A stretch of DNA of 64,000 nt, taken from Ovoidimarina sp038744785 (GTDB lineage Bacteria > Pseudomonadota > Alphaproteobacteria > Rhodobacterales > Rhodobacteraceae). The stretch covers positions 124,001-188,000 of the forward strand of contig JBCDLX010000001.1 in assembly GCA_038744785.1 (NCBI GenBank), written 5' to 3'. Numbering within the stretch: position 1 is the stretch's first letter; the number at the start of each line of letters is the position of its first letter. The notes beneath the pieces are model-generated. The model did no database searches. It saw nothing but the letters and a program-made list of their open reading frames with translations, and was not told the origin of the DNA. Shown here in pieces: positions 34,073 to 41,403 of this stretch. The translations under genes and the position numbers were made by a program.

Positions 34073-35680
34073 TTAGCCCCGAACGGAACGTAACGCCACC
34101 CCGGCAGAAGTCATCGCGGCCCAAATCCGAGCGTCGCGACCGTAGATATCGCGGCGGTGCTGAAGCCGGCGCTTCGGTTCGGTAAACGCCGTCCGGTAAT
34201 CCAGGTGAACCGGGACCGCGGCGTCCAACGGAACAATTGTCTGCTTTCGGCTGCTCAGGATGCCTTGAAAGTATGGTTCCGGGTTCTTTATCTGCCGCTT
34301 CAAAAGCACGTATGCAAAATCATGAGGATCGTGCAGCCGGATGCAACCGGAAGAAAAATCTCGGACTTCGCGCTGGAATAAATGCCGCTGCGGCGTGTCA
34401 TGCAAATAGATTGCGTGCGGGTTGGGGAACATGAATTTCACGGTTCCCAACGCGTTCGACCGTCCCGGGGGCTGACGCACAGTGAACGGGAAGGTCTTGG
34501 CCGTATACTGCGAAAAGTCGATGGCATTCCGGGGCACCACGCGGCCGCTACGATCAATCAGTTGCAGGTATTGCGCAGCGTTCGGGTTCTGCTTGAACTT
34601 CGGCAGATAGTCCCGGCCAAGGATGGACCGCGGCACCGTCCAGTCAGGGTTAATCTCCATGTATTCCATCATATCGGAAAACTCGGGGGTGCGTTTGTCC
34701 CTCCGGTTTTCGCCGACGACCGCTCTTGTCTCGAATGTGACCCGACCCTTGTCGTAAATCCGCGCATGAAAATCGACGAGGTTGACCCAGACATGCCGGT
34801 CGCCACGGCCTTGCGGATAGTTGATCCAGCGCTCGCGTTCCATCGCAACCATAACCTGCGCAAGGCGGTCTTCCGGGCTCTTGTTCACCTCGCCAAGCGT
34901 CGCCGGCCCGGCAACACCATCGGGCCTTAGCCCGTGGTCATGCTGGAAGGCAGCGACAGCTTTCACCATCTTATCATCAAAGGCCGTCTGCGACGTTCGC
35001 TTAAGATACTCCATCCGGATCAACCGGTTGCGAAGCGCCACCACGGACGGGCCGGCCTGCCCGCGCTCAAGCTTCTTCGCCCGAACCGTTTCGCCCCAAC
35101 CGCCTTTGCCGACCACTCTCTCAAGCCGAAGCTTTTCCTTCATCAGGCCGGTGTACTCAGGCGTCTTCGGTGGCAACGCCTTGAAGAACCCAGCAGGTGA
35201 CGATTGGGTCAGCGCCTCCAAAAGCCCGGTACGACTGCGCAAGGGGACTTTGCGAACCAACTCGCTGTCGACGCGTGCGGGCGTAACAATGCCGGTCTGA
35301 ACATCGCGAGCATAGCGCAGGAACAGGCGGCTCATTTCAACCTCAAGCCGTCCCAGATCGCGTTCGCTGCGTACCCCGCGGATATTCGTTTCGATAAGCT
35401 GCGGCGAGTAGCGCGATGCAGGCAGCCCATGGTCACCTGCTTGCGCGATCGCCTTCACAAAGTGCTGCCGGCGGGCTTTGTCGCGCGTGCCCGACCCGGT
35501 CCAGATTGGGGCGTAACCCGTCGATTTGTAGAAGGCCGCAACCTCTTTGTCGGCCGATGCAGCCTCGGCCACCGCCTGCTTGAACGAAGCAGCTTGCGCT
35601 GACGCGGTGCGTGGCAGAGCGGCAAAGGCAGCAAGAGCGGCTGCCCCGGCGATCATGTCCCGACGTGTTACGTTACCCAT
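34073..35680 (-). CDS. L,D-transpeptidase (YcbB/LdtD type), Tat-exported
   Basis: A 535-aa exported enzyme forming 3-3 cross-links in peptidoglycan. A twin-Arg signal (TRRDMIAGAAALAAFAALPRTASAQA), a helical N-terminal domain, a peptidoglycan-binding segment (AVAAFQHDHGLRPDGVAGPATLGEVN, about 245-270) and a YkuD domain at about 285-475 follow in order. Catalytic Cys446 lies in SSGCIRLHDPHDF with an upstream His in IYLHDTPQRHLF. It heads a minus-strand run into lpxD (32 bp gap) and diverges from a MepK-like DUF882 gene. Confidence 0.92.
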   Translation of the reverse strand: MGNVTRRDMIAGAAALAAFAALPRTASAQAASFKQAVAEAASADKEVAAFYKSTGYAPIWTGSGTRDKARRQHFVKAIAQAGDHGLPASRYSPQLIETNIRGVRSERDLGRLEVEMSRLFLRYARDVQTGIVTPARVDSELVRKVPLRSRTGLLEALTQSSPAGFFKALPPKTPEYTGLMKEKLRLERVVGKGGWGETVRAKKLERGQAGPSVVALRNRLIRMEYLKRTSQTAFDDKMVKAVAAFQHDHGLRPDGVAGPATLGEVNKSPEDRLAQVMVAMERERWINYPQGRGDRHVWVNLVDFHARIYDKGRVTFETRAVVGENRRDKRTPEFSDMMEYMEINPDWTVPRSILGRDYLPKFKQNPNAAQYLQLIDRSGRVVPRNAIDFSQYTAKTFPFTVRQPPGRSNALGTVKFMFPNPHAIYLHDTPQRHLFQREVRDFSSGCIRLHDPHDFAYVLLKRQIKNPEPYFQGILSSRKQTIVPLDAAVPVHLDYRTAFTEPKRRLQHRRDIYGRDARIWAAMTSAGVALRSVRG

Positions 35681-36003
35681 GAAATGTGTTCCTTAAGGCC
35701 GACCTTCACCAGCGAAGGAATAGCCGAGTTGCGCCAAAGGCTGATAGCTGATGCGTTTGCATTTTAGTTATCTCACCTCAGCCTGTCGCTGGTTTGCAAC
35801 GTCGCAGGCCGGCAAAGCGTCGCCATCCGGCAACGCAACTTGAGCAAAATCCCGCCGATTTGCGGCTATTGTTTGTCGAAATTAACCAGACGTGTTGGAT
35901 AGGGGGATAAAAGGTGAAATAGCCCAGGACGCGCCTGGGGATGAGGCAGCAACCACCGTGCAACGCCACGGTCGGCAAGAACATCGGGACACAAACGGGA
36001 CCC
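35681..36003. other. Intergenic region between L,D-transpeptidase and DUF882 genes
   Basis: 323 bp of divergent promoter sequence. It contains an AT-rich patch near 35750-35780 and another near 35870-35910. I saw no convincing RNA gene, terminator or long inverted repeat. A 30-codon ORF at 35751 has no supporting feature. Confidence 0.5.
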
Positions 36004-36573
36004 ATGACGACAGACAGATCGACCGCTATCTCGCGGCGCGGGGTGTTAAGGGCGTTTGCCGCTACCGCCGTTGTCGCAGCACCAACTTATTCGAACGCAT
36101 TTGGCCTTCTTCGGGGGTCGGGCGACATCCGGAAACTTCGGATGTACTCGGGGCGAACCGGCGAAAGCATGGACACGGTCTATTGGGTCGACGGCAAGTA
36201 CGTCGACGAGGCCTTGAAGGAAATCTACATCTTCATGCGGGATTGGCGGAACGATAAGACCGCACGGATCGACACACGCGCTGTCGATATCTGGGCCGCG
36301 GCGCACCGAATGATGGATACCGACGAACCGTACATGATGCTATCGGGTTATCGCTCGCCACAGACCAACGCGATGCTTCGGTCCCGCTCGCGCGGCGTCG
36401 CGCGGAACTCGCTCCACATGAAAGGCCAGGCTGCGGATCTTCGGCTGCAAAGTCGATCAGTCGGCCAGATGGCACGCGCTGCCGCAGCCTGCAATGCTGG
36501 CGGCGTCGGCAAGTATTCGCGGTCGGATTTCGTGCATATGGACTGCGGCCCGATCCGCACCTGGGGCCGCTGA
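36004..36573 (+). CDS. DUF882 (MepK-like) murein endopeptidase, Tat-exported
   Basis: A 189-aa exported zinc peptidase of the M15/DUF882 group. A twin-Arg signal is present (SRRGVLRAFAATAVVAAP, residues 10-27). Metal ligands fit H138 and D145 (HMKGQAADL) and H178 (FVHMD), with the GYRSPQTN motif at 115-122. E. coli MepK (YcbK) of this family cuts 3-3 cross-links and is encoded next to LdtD. The same pairing occurs here in divergent arrangement. The start at 36004 begins the Tat signal; an upstream ATG at 35941 gives a non-signal extension. Confidence 0.88.
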   Translation: MTTDRSTAISRRGVLRAFAATAVVAAPTYSNAFGLLRGSGDIRKLRMYSGRTGESMDTVYWVDGKYVDEALKEIYIFMRDWRNDKTARIDTRAVDIWAAAHRMMDTDEPYMMLSGYRSPQTNAMLRSRSRGVARNSLHMKGQAADLRLQSRSVGQMARAAAACNAGGVGKYSRSDFVHMDCGPIRTWGR

Positions 36574-36649
36574 CCTCGGCTGCCTAGCCCGCGCATCTTT
36601 TGCACCTCCGCGTTCGCAGGGCGCAGTTTGTATTAACCAGGTCCTTGAA

Positions 36650-37237
36650 ATGACCTTGTCCGTTAAGGTATTGCGACCGGATGCGCTGCACGCAGCGCTC
36701 TCTGATCTCGCAGCCCTGCGCATCTCCGTTTTTCAGGACTGGCCCTACCTCTACGACGGCGATGCCGGTTATGAGGAACGCTATCTGGAACGCTTTGCAG
36801 AAGCGCCGGGCGCGATCCTTGTGACAACCTGGGACGGCGACCATATGGTGGGCGCCGCGACGGGCGCGCCCCTTGGTGAACACGACGCTGCGTTCGCCGA
36901 ACCAATCGCCGCCGCCGGGTTTGATCCAGCACGGGTCTTTTACTGCGCAGAAAGCGTGCTTTTGAAACCGTACCGAGGCCAGGGAATGGGCCATCGTTTC
37001 TTCGATCTGCGCGAGGCGCATGCGCGCGCTCTTGGTTTCGAGTTTTCTGCATTCTGCGCCGTGATCCGGCAAAGCGACCACCCGGCCCGACCGCAAAGCT
37101 ACCGCGCGCTCGACAGTTTCTGGCGCGAACGCGGGTATGCAGCGCTTGATGGCGCGATTGCGAAATACGATTGGCGCGACGTCGGCGCGCCGCGCGAGAC
37201 CACAAAACGCATGCAGGTTTGGATCAGATCACTCTGA
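36650..37237 (+). CDS. GNAT-family acetyltransferase
   Basis: A 195-aa protein with a GNAT fold. The acetyl-CoA loop fits LLKPYRGQGMGHRFFDLREAHAR (about 102-124), preceded by a VFYCAESVLL strand. The substrate is unknown. The ATG at 36650 is the start of similarity; the longer frame beginning at 36494 overlaps the DUF882 gene. The 3' end overlaps the convergent SLT-like gene by 9 bp. Confidence 0.8.
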   Translation: MTLSVKVLRPDALHAALSDLAALRISVFQDWPYLYDGDAGYEERYLERFAEAPGAILVTTWDGDHMVGAATGAPLGEHDAAFAEPIAAAGFDPARVFYCAESVLLKPYRGQGMGHRFFDLREAHARALGFEFSAFCAVIRQSDHPARPQSYRALDSFWRERGYAALDGAIAKYDWRDVGAPRETTKRMQVWIRSL

Positions 37238-38008
37238 ATCCGCAATAAAATCCCCGGGACGGGCGCGCGGCCGGGCGTCGGACAATGGGCGACAGTAAAC
37301 CTGGCGTCTTGTGTAGGCTTGCATATCGCGTCGCTTCCAATCGTTGCGGATCGGTCCCCAATCCGCCGCGACGCCGCGCCACCGCTCTGTGCCCTTCATT
37401 GCGATGGCGTTGTCGCGTGGCACTGTGATCGCCATAATCCGAACTGCACAAGACAAGTTCGATGGTCCATGACGCAACTCACCGCCGGACTGCGCACGAC
37501 ACCCACGAAACTCGGCTGTTGGCGGATAGATCTGCATCAACCCGAACCAGCGTCCACCTCCGCCGACGGCCCGCGCGTCGAACGTGCTTTCATAGCGCGC
37601 AAGCGAAGAAAGCAAAGCCATCCAAAAGGCGGCGCGTTCAGGTTCGCCGTGACCCGGATAAGCAGGGCACCATTCCGATATGTCGTCGGGAACCGTGTTA
37701 AGCAGCGGCGCACCGTGCGTCCGAACAGCCGACACCGCGACCCGCGTCCACAGGCCACCATCGGTCAGACGTTCCCACCGTGCGCGTGGCAGATCAGGCT
37801 CGCGGGGAACCGGACGTGTGGTCTCGGGTCCTGCCGGACCGACGACAGGCGGACCCGGGCGCGGCGCAGGCGCAACAAGCGCTGTTTCGGGTCCCGGCCC
37901 GCTAAGCTTGACGGCTGGGTTCGCCCACCCCGCTTGTCCAATCAAAAGGCCGCCAAGTGCCACGGCGACGGCAAAATAATATTCTCGCAAGAGCGCCTCT
38001 ACGATCAT
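37229..38008 (-). CDS. Membrane-anchored lytic-transglycosylase-like protein
   Basis: A 259-aa protein with an N-terminal hydrophobic segment (about 8-28), a Pro-rich linker (PAPRPGPPVVGPAGPE) and a C-terminal SLT-like domain: LARYESTFDARAVGGGGRWFGLMQI, where the Glu fits the catalytic position. The downstream GN/YNAG motif of typical SLT domains is poorly kept. It probably acts on peptidoglycan, but activity is uncertain. Confidence 0.65.
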   Translation of the reverse strand: MIVEALLREYYFAVAVALGGLLIGQAGWANPAVKLSGPGPETALVAPAPRPGPPVVGPAGPETTRPVPREPDLPRARWERLTDGGLWTRVAVSAVRTHGAPLLNTVPDDISEWCPAYPGHGEPERAAFWMALLSSLARYESTFDARAVGGGGRWFGLMQIYPPTAEFRGCRAQSGGELRHGPSNLSCAVRIMAITVPRDNAIAMKGTERWRGVAADWGPIRNDWKRRDMQAYTRRQVYCRPLSDARPRARPGDFIADSE

Positions 38009-38156
38009 TCCGCCAAGAAATCTGCGCGATCAGTACCCACAAGCGCAAGCACAGCGTCGCGCAGCCCGGAAAACCGGCAAAACCGGGCCGCCTACGGTAT
38101 GTCAGAAAGACGATTAAATCCCTAGCGCAGCGGTGTCTCTTGGGTGCTGGCGAGGC

Positions 38157-38774
38157 TTAGCCTTTTGTTTCAACGCGCATCGGACGCAAGAGCTTACGCG
38201 CCTTTTCGCGGTAGACCTCTGCCCCTTTCAAAAGCCCGTCCTGCACCTCTTGTGACAAGGTACGTTTGATCTGCCCCGGAGACCCCACAACCAGGGATCC
38301 GGCCGGGATTTCCGTGCGTTCCAGGATGAGCGCCCCGGCCGCGATCAGGCAGTTCCGCCCGATCCTGGCACCGTTCAGGACGATGGCCCCCATTCCCACA
38401 GTGGTCCCGTCGCCAATCTCGCAGCCATGGAGTATCGCGCCATGGCCGATCGTGACATCCTCACCGACGCGGACGGGGAATCCGGGATCCACATGCAAGA
38501 CGGCGTTTTCCTGCACATTGCTGCCCCGACCCAATTGGACCGCTTCATTGTCACCTCGAACCGCCGCGCCGTACCAAAACGAGACGTCCACACCGATCAC
38601 GACGTCTCCAACCACGGCTGCAGTGGGCGCGATCCAAGCCGTGCCTTCGGCTGGCAGCTTCGGCACAAGGCCTTCATATGCCTGAACGTTCCCCATGTGC
38701 ATGCCCGGCGGTGCCGCCTCTTTCTTTGCCACGTCGGGCCTTTCTGGCGGAAGGCCCGGGATCGCGTCAAGCAT
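38157..38774 (-). CDS. Gamma-carbonic-anhydrase-family protein
   Basis: A left-handed beta-helix protein of the gamma-CA/YrdA family. The zinc-ligand histidines are seen in AVLHVDPG and TIGHGAILHGCEIG. A C-terminal helix (ELSQEVQDGLLKGAEVYREKAR type) follows. ATG 38774 (205 aa) has GGAG 6 bases upstream, giving about 30 residues more at the N-terminus than most relatives; ATG 38702 or 38696 would give normal length. It follows the hydrolase gene by 44 bp on the same strand. Carbonic anhydrase activity is not assured for this family. Confidence 0.82.
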   Translation of the reverse strand: MLDAIPGLPPERPDVAKKEAAPPGMHMGNVQAYEGLVPKLPAEGTAWIAPTAAVVGDVVIGVDVSFWYGAAVRGDNEAVQLGRGSNVQENAVLHVDPGFPVRVGEDVTIGHGAILHGCEIGDGTTVGMGAIVLNGARIGRNCLIAAGALILERTEIPAGSLVVGSPGQIKRTLSQEVQDGLLKGAEVYREKARKLLRPMRVETKG

Positions 38775-38818
38775 GCGCGTCTCCAAAGCTTGGCTTCGGC
38801 CAAGACCAAGGCGTGGCT

Positions 38819-39433
38819 TCAACCCAGAAGGAGCTTTCCAAGCGCATCAAGTTCCGATTGACGCAGTTCATGACCGCCGTTGTGCAGATCAGTCACCACG
38901 TTGGCGCCAGCGGCCTGGAACCAGTCGATCAGCGTAGCACTCATCGGCCAAGGCGCGATCGGGTCGCGCGCCCCAGCCGTTATCAACACGTCGCGCCCTG
39001 AAAGGCCTGCGACGGGATCAGGCTCCCACGGGATCAGCGGGTGCAAAAGCCCCACCCGTTCAAACAGGTCTGGCCGCTGGAACACCATGGATGCCAGGAT
39101 GTTCGCCCCGTTGGAGTATCCGTAGGCAAAAGCGGGGGTGCCAGGGTGCTGGGCTTTTGCCGCTTCGACAAACCGGATCATCTTGTCCGTCCGCAGCGCG
39201 AGGTCGTCCATATCGTAGACACCCTCGCCCGTCCGCCGAAAGAACCGCCTTGCGCCAGCCTCGGACACGTCGCCACGGGGCGAGACAATGCCCGCCCCGG
39301 GCGCAAGCGCCTGGGTCAGGGCGACGAGTTGATGCGCGTCGCCCCCCGTTCCATGGAACGCAAAGATCAGGGGTTTCCCGACCTCGGGGTCCACGAAAAC
39401 TGCCTCATAAAGTTCGCTCGACACGATGTTCAC
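38819..39433 (-). CDS. Alpha/beta hydrolase, MhqD/carboxylesterase type
   Basis: A 204-aa hydrolase of the phospholipase/carboxylesterase (YpfH/MhqD) group. Nucleophile Ser in YGYSNGAN, oxyanion segment FAFHGTGGDAHQL, Asp in AGARDPIAPW and His in HNGGHEL. The start is GTG at 39433, directly after the dioxygenase stop (TGAGTG), so the two are tightly coupled. In Bacillus subtilis MhqD-type hydrolases and MhqO-type dioxygenases together resist quinones; the same role is an inference here. Confidence 0.85.
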   Translation of the reverse strand: MNIVSSELYEAVFVDPEVGKPLIFAFHGTGGDAHQLVALTQALAPGAGIVSPRGDVSEAGARRFFRRTGEGVYDMDDLALRTDKMIRFVEAAKAQHPGTPAFAYGYSNGANILASMVFQRPDLFERVGLLHPLIPWEPDPVAGLSGRDVLITAGARDPIAPWPMSATLIDWFQAAGANVVTDLHNGGHELRQSELDALGKLLLG

Positions 39434-40366
39434 TCACGCCGCAAGCTTGGGCAGAAGGCTTTCGATCCGCGCGCGGTGTGGCTCGTACCGGGTTGGCAGC
39501 TTCAGAGCCTCGCCCAGATGCGCAATGTCTTCGTCGCGGTCAAACCCAGGTTCATTGGTCGCAACCTCGAACAATACCCCGCCGGGCGTCCGAAAATAGA
39601 TCGCCCAGAAATAATCCCGGTCGATGACGGGCGTCACCTGATAGCCAGTCTCAAGCAGCGCCTGTCGCACACGAAGCTGGGCATCGCGATCTTCAACCGC
39701 AAAGGCGATGTGGTGGACAGATCCAGCCCCTTGTCCGGCTGTCTTGTCACGCGGGGCCTGCTGCAGATCAATCGTGTCGGCGGCGTTCCCGCCTTCGATC
39801 ACGTATCGCGCCAGATCACCTTCCGTTTCGGCCTTCTGGTATCCCATGTAGCTCAGCAGCTCGCCCGTGGCCGCTGCATCGCGCAACCGAAACCGGGCGC
39901 CGTGAAAGCCCAGAATACCGGCCGTTTCCGGGACCCCTGCCCCGGTCCACGGCGTCCGCCCGCGCGGATCGCTTTCGACAAGTGCGAAACCGTCACCGTC
40001 AGGCCCGGCGAAACCCAGCCGCGCCTCGCCAAAGGCAACCTCCTGAGAAAGCCCATCCACGCCCGTTGCGCCAAGCCGGTCTGCCCAGAAGGGCAGGCTT
40101 CCGGTTGGAACCGCAAATTCTGTGATGCCAACTTCGCCAACGCCCCGCCGTCCACGCGGCATGCCGCCAAATGGAAAATAGGTCATGACAGAACCCGGGG
40201 TTCCGTTTTCGTCGCCGTAGTACAGGTGATAAACCTCGGGCGCATCGAAGTTTACGGTCTTCTTGACCCGGCGCAGCCCAAGCACGCGCGTGAAAAAGTC
40301 ATTATTCTCGGCTGCATCCGCCGCCATCGACGTGACGTGATGCAGACCCTTGATGTCCTTGATCAT
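39434..40366 (-). CDS. Ring-cleaving dioxygenase, VOC superfamily (MhqO-like)
   Basis: A 310-aa protein with two vicinal-oxygen-chelate modules. The first starts GLHHVTSMAADAAENNDFFT (metal His) and the second contains GSVHHIAFAVEDRDAQ (second metal His). A Glu in GVLFEVATNEPGF completes the metal site. MhqO/MhqA/MhqE-type enzymes act on hydroquinones. It is first in a two-gene unit with the hydrolase and diverges from a LysR gene. Confidence 0.88.
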   Translation of the reverse strand: MIKDIKGLHHVTSMAADAAENNDFFTRVLGLRRVKKTVNFDAPEVYHLYYGDENGTPGSVMTYFPFGGMPRGRRGVGEVGITEFAVPTGSLPFWADRLGATGVDGLSQEVAFGEARLGFAGPDGDGFALVESDPRGRTPWTGAGVPETAGILGFHGARFRLRDAAATGELLSYMGYQKAETEGDLARYVIEGGNAADTIDLQQAPRDKTAGQGAGSVHHIAFAVEDRDAQLRVRQALLETGYQVTPVIDRDYFWAIYFRTPGGVLFEVATNEPGFDRDEDIAHLGEALKLPTRYEPHRARIESLLPKLAA

Positions 40367-40453
40367 TGCTTGGTCCTTCCAGGTTCAGAAGCGTTCCGAC
40401 CGAAGATAGGGCCCCGTATTGCTTTAGATAATAGTGGTATATCTCCATTTACT

Positions 40454-40470
40454 ATTGCGAATTTTGCAAT
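40454..40470. promoter_or_regulatory. LysR-type box between dioxygenase and LysR genes
   Basis: ATTGC-N7-GCAAT is an interrupted palindrome of the T-N11-A type bound by LysR regulators. It lies 13 bp before the LysR ATG in the 116-bp divergent gap, so it could serve both autoregulation and activation of the dioxygenase operon. Confidence 0.55.
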
Positions 40471-40482
40471 AATCTCGATGCC

Positions 40483-41391
40483 ATGGACGATCTGAAATCC
40501 ATACGAGTATTTCTTGAAGTTGCTGACCAGCTTAGCTTCTCAAGGGCCGCACAGGCGCTGCAACTCAATGCGGCGTCGGTGACGCGCATCGTATCAAAAC
40601 TTGAGGCGCACCTGGGTCAGCAGCTTCTCGTGCGCACAACGCGGCAGGTTTCCATGACAAGCGCCGGGGCGCAGCTTGCCGCCCGCTATCGTCCGGTAAT
40701 CGCCGAGTTTGACAGGATCACCGGGGACGTCTTGCGCGCGACAAAGCCCGATGCGGGACGTCTTCGGATCAACGCACCCTTGTCGATGGGCGTTCGGGTG
40801 ATGCCGAGGCTTACCCAAAGCTTCCGGCTGGCTTATCCGTTGATCGATCTGGAGGTGCATTTGACAGACACATTGGTCGATGTGATCGCCGAAGACTGCG
40901 ATCTGTCGATCCGGATTTCAGGCCCCCCAAAGGACAAATCTACAATCTGGCGCAAAATTTGCGAGGTCCCGCGCCATGCGGTCGCGGCGCCCTCGCTGTT
41001 CGAACGGGTTCCGATGCCCCGGTCTCCCGACGATCTCGACCCCGCCACGCTCCTTTCGTACAGCGCGACAGGGACGACAGAGACCTGGACGTTTCACAAA
41101 GGTGCGCAGCAGCGCATCGTTCGCGCGGGCACGTCGGTCGTGTCGAACAACGGCGATTTTCTTTATGGGCTTGCGCGTGCAGGCGGCGGCATCTGCGGAC
41201 TGCCGGACTTTATTCTGCACGAAGGGCTCAAAAGCGGAGAGGTCGTCAAAGTGCTGCCGGACTGGGATTTGGGGTCGCTCTGGCTGACGCTATACTATCC
41301 GCCATACGAGAAGCTTCCGCCGCTGGTCGGAACATTCACGGATTTCTTCGAGGCCTACGTGAAGGAGCTTGACGGTCTGACCTTCGCCTGA
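40483..41391 (+). CDS. LysR-family transcriptional regulator
   Basis: A 302-aa LTTR of the CrgA/AaeR-like group. Winged HTH at about 1-60 (MDDLKSIRVFLEVADQLSFSRAAQALQLNAASVTRIVSKLE region) and an effector domain at about 90-295. It diverges from the dioxygenase/hydrolase pair, its likely target, with an ATTGC-N7-GCAAT box between. The DUF3604 gene follows 12 bp downstream on the same strand. Confidence 0.92.
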   Translation: MDDLKSIRVFLEVADQLSFSRAAQALQLNAASVTRIVSKLEAHLGQQLLVRTTRQVSMTSAGAQLAARYRPVIAEFDRITGDVLRATKPDAGRLRINAPLSMGVRVMPRLTQSFRLAYPLIDLEVHLTDTLVDVIAEDCDLSIRISGPPKDKSTIWRKICEVPRHAVAAPSLFERVPMPRSPDDLDPATLLSYSATGTTETWTFHKGAQQRIVRAGTSVVSNNGDFLYGLARAGGGICGLPDFILHEGLKSGEVVKVLPDWDLGSLWLTLYYPPYEKLPPLVGTFTDFFEAYVKELDGLTFA

Positions 41392-41403
41392 ACCGCGGGT
41401 TAC

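Noticed and set aside
40383..40396. GTTC-N6-GTTC upstream of the dioxygenase gene
   Set aside because: LexA sites in this group need a 7-base spacer; here it is 6, and the genes are not DNA repair genes.
39041..40495. 484-codon frame opposite the hydrolase and dioxygenase genes
   Set aside because: It covers the complement of two well-supported genes, with no recognisable protein motif.
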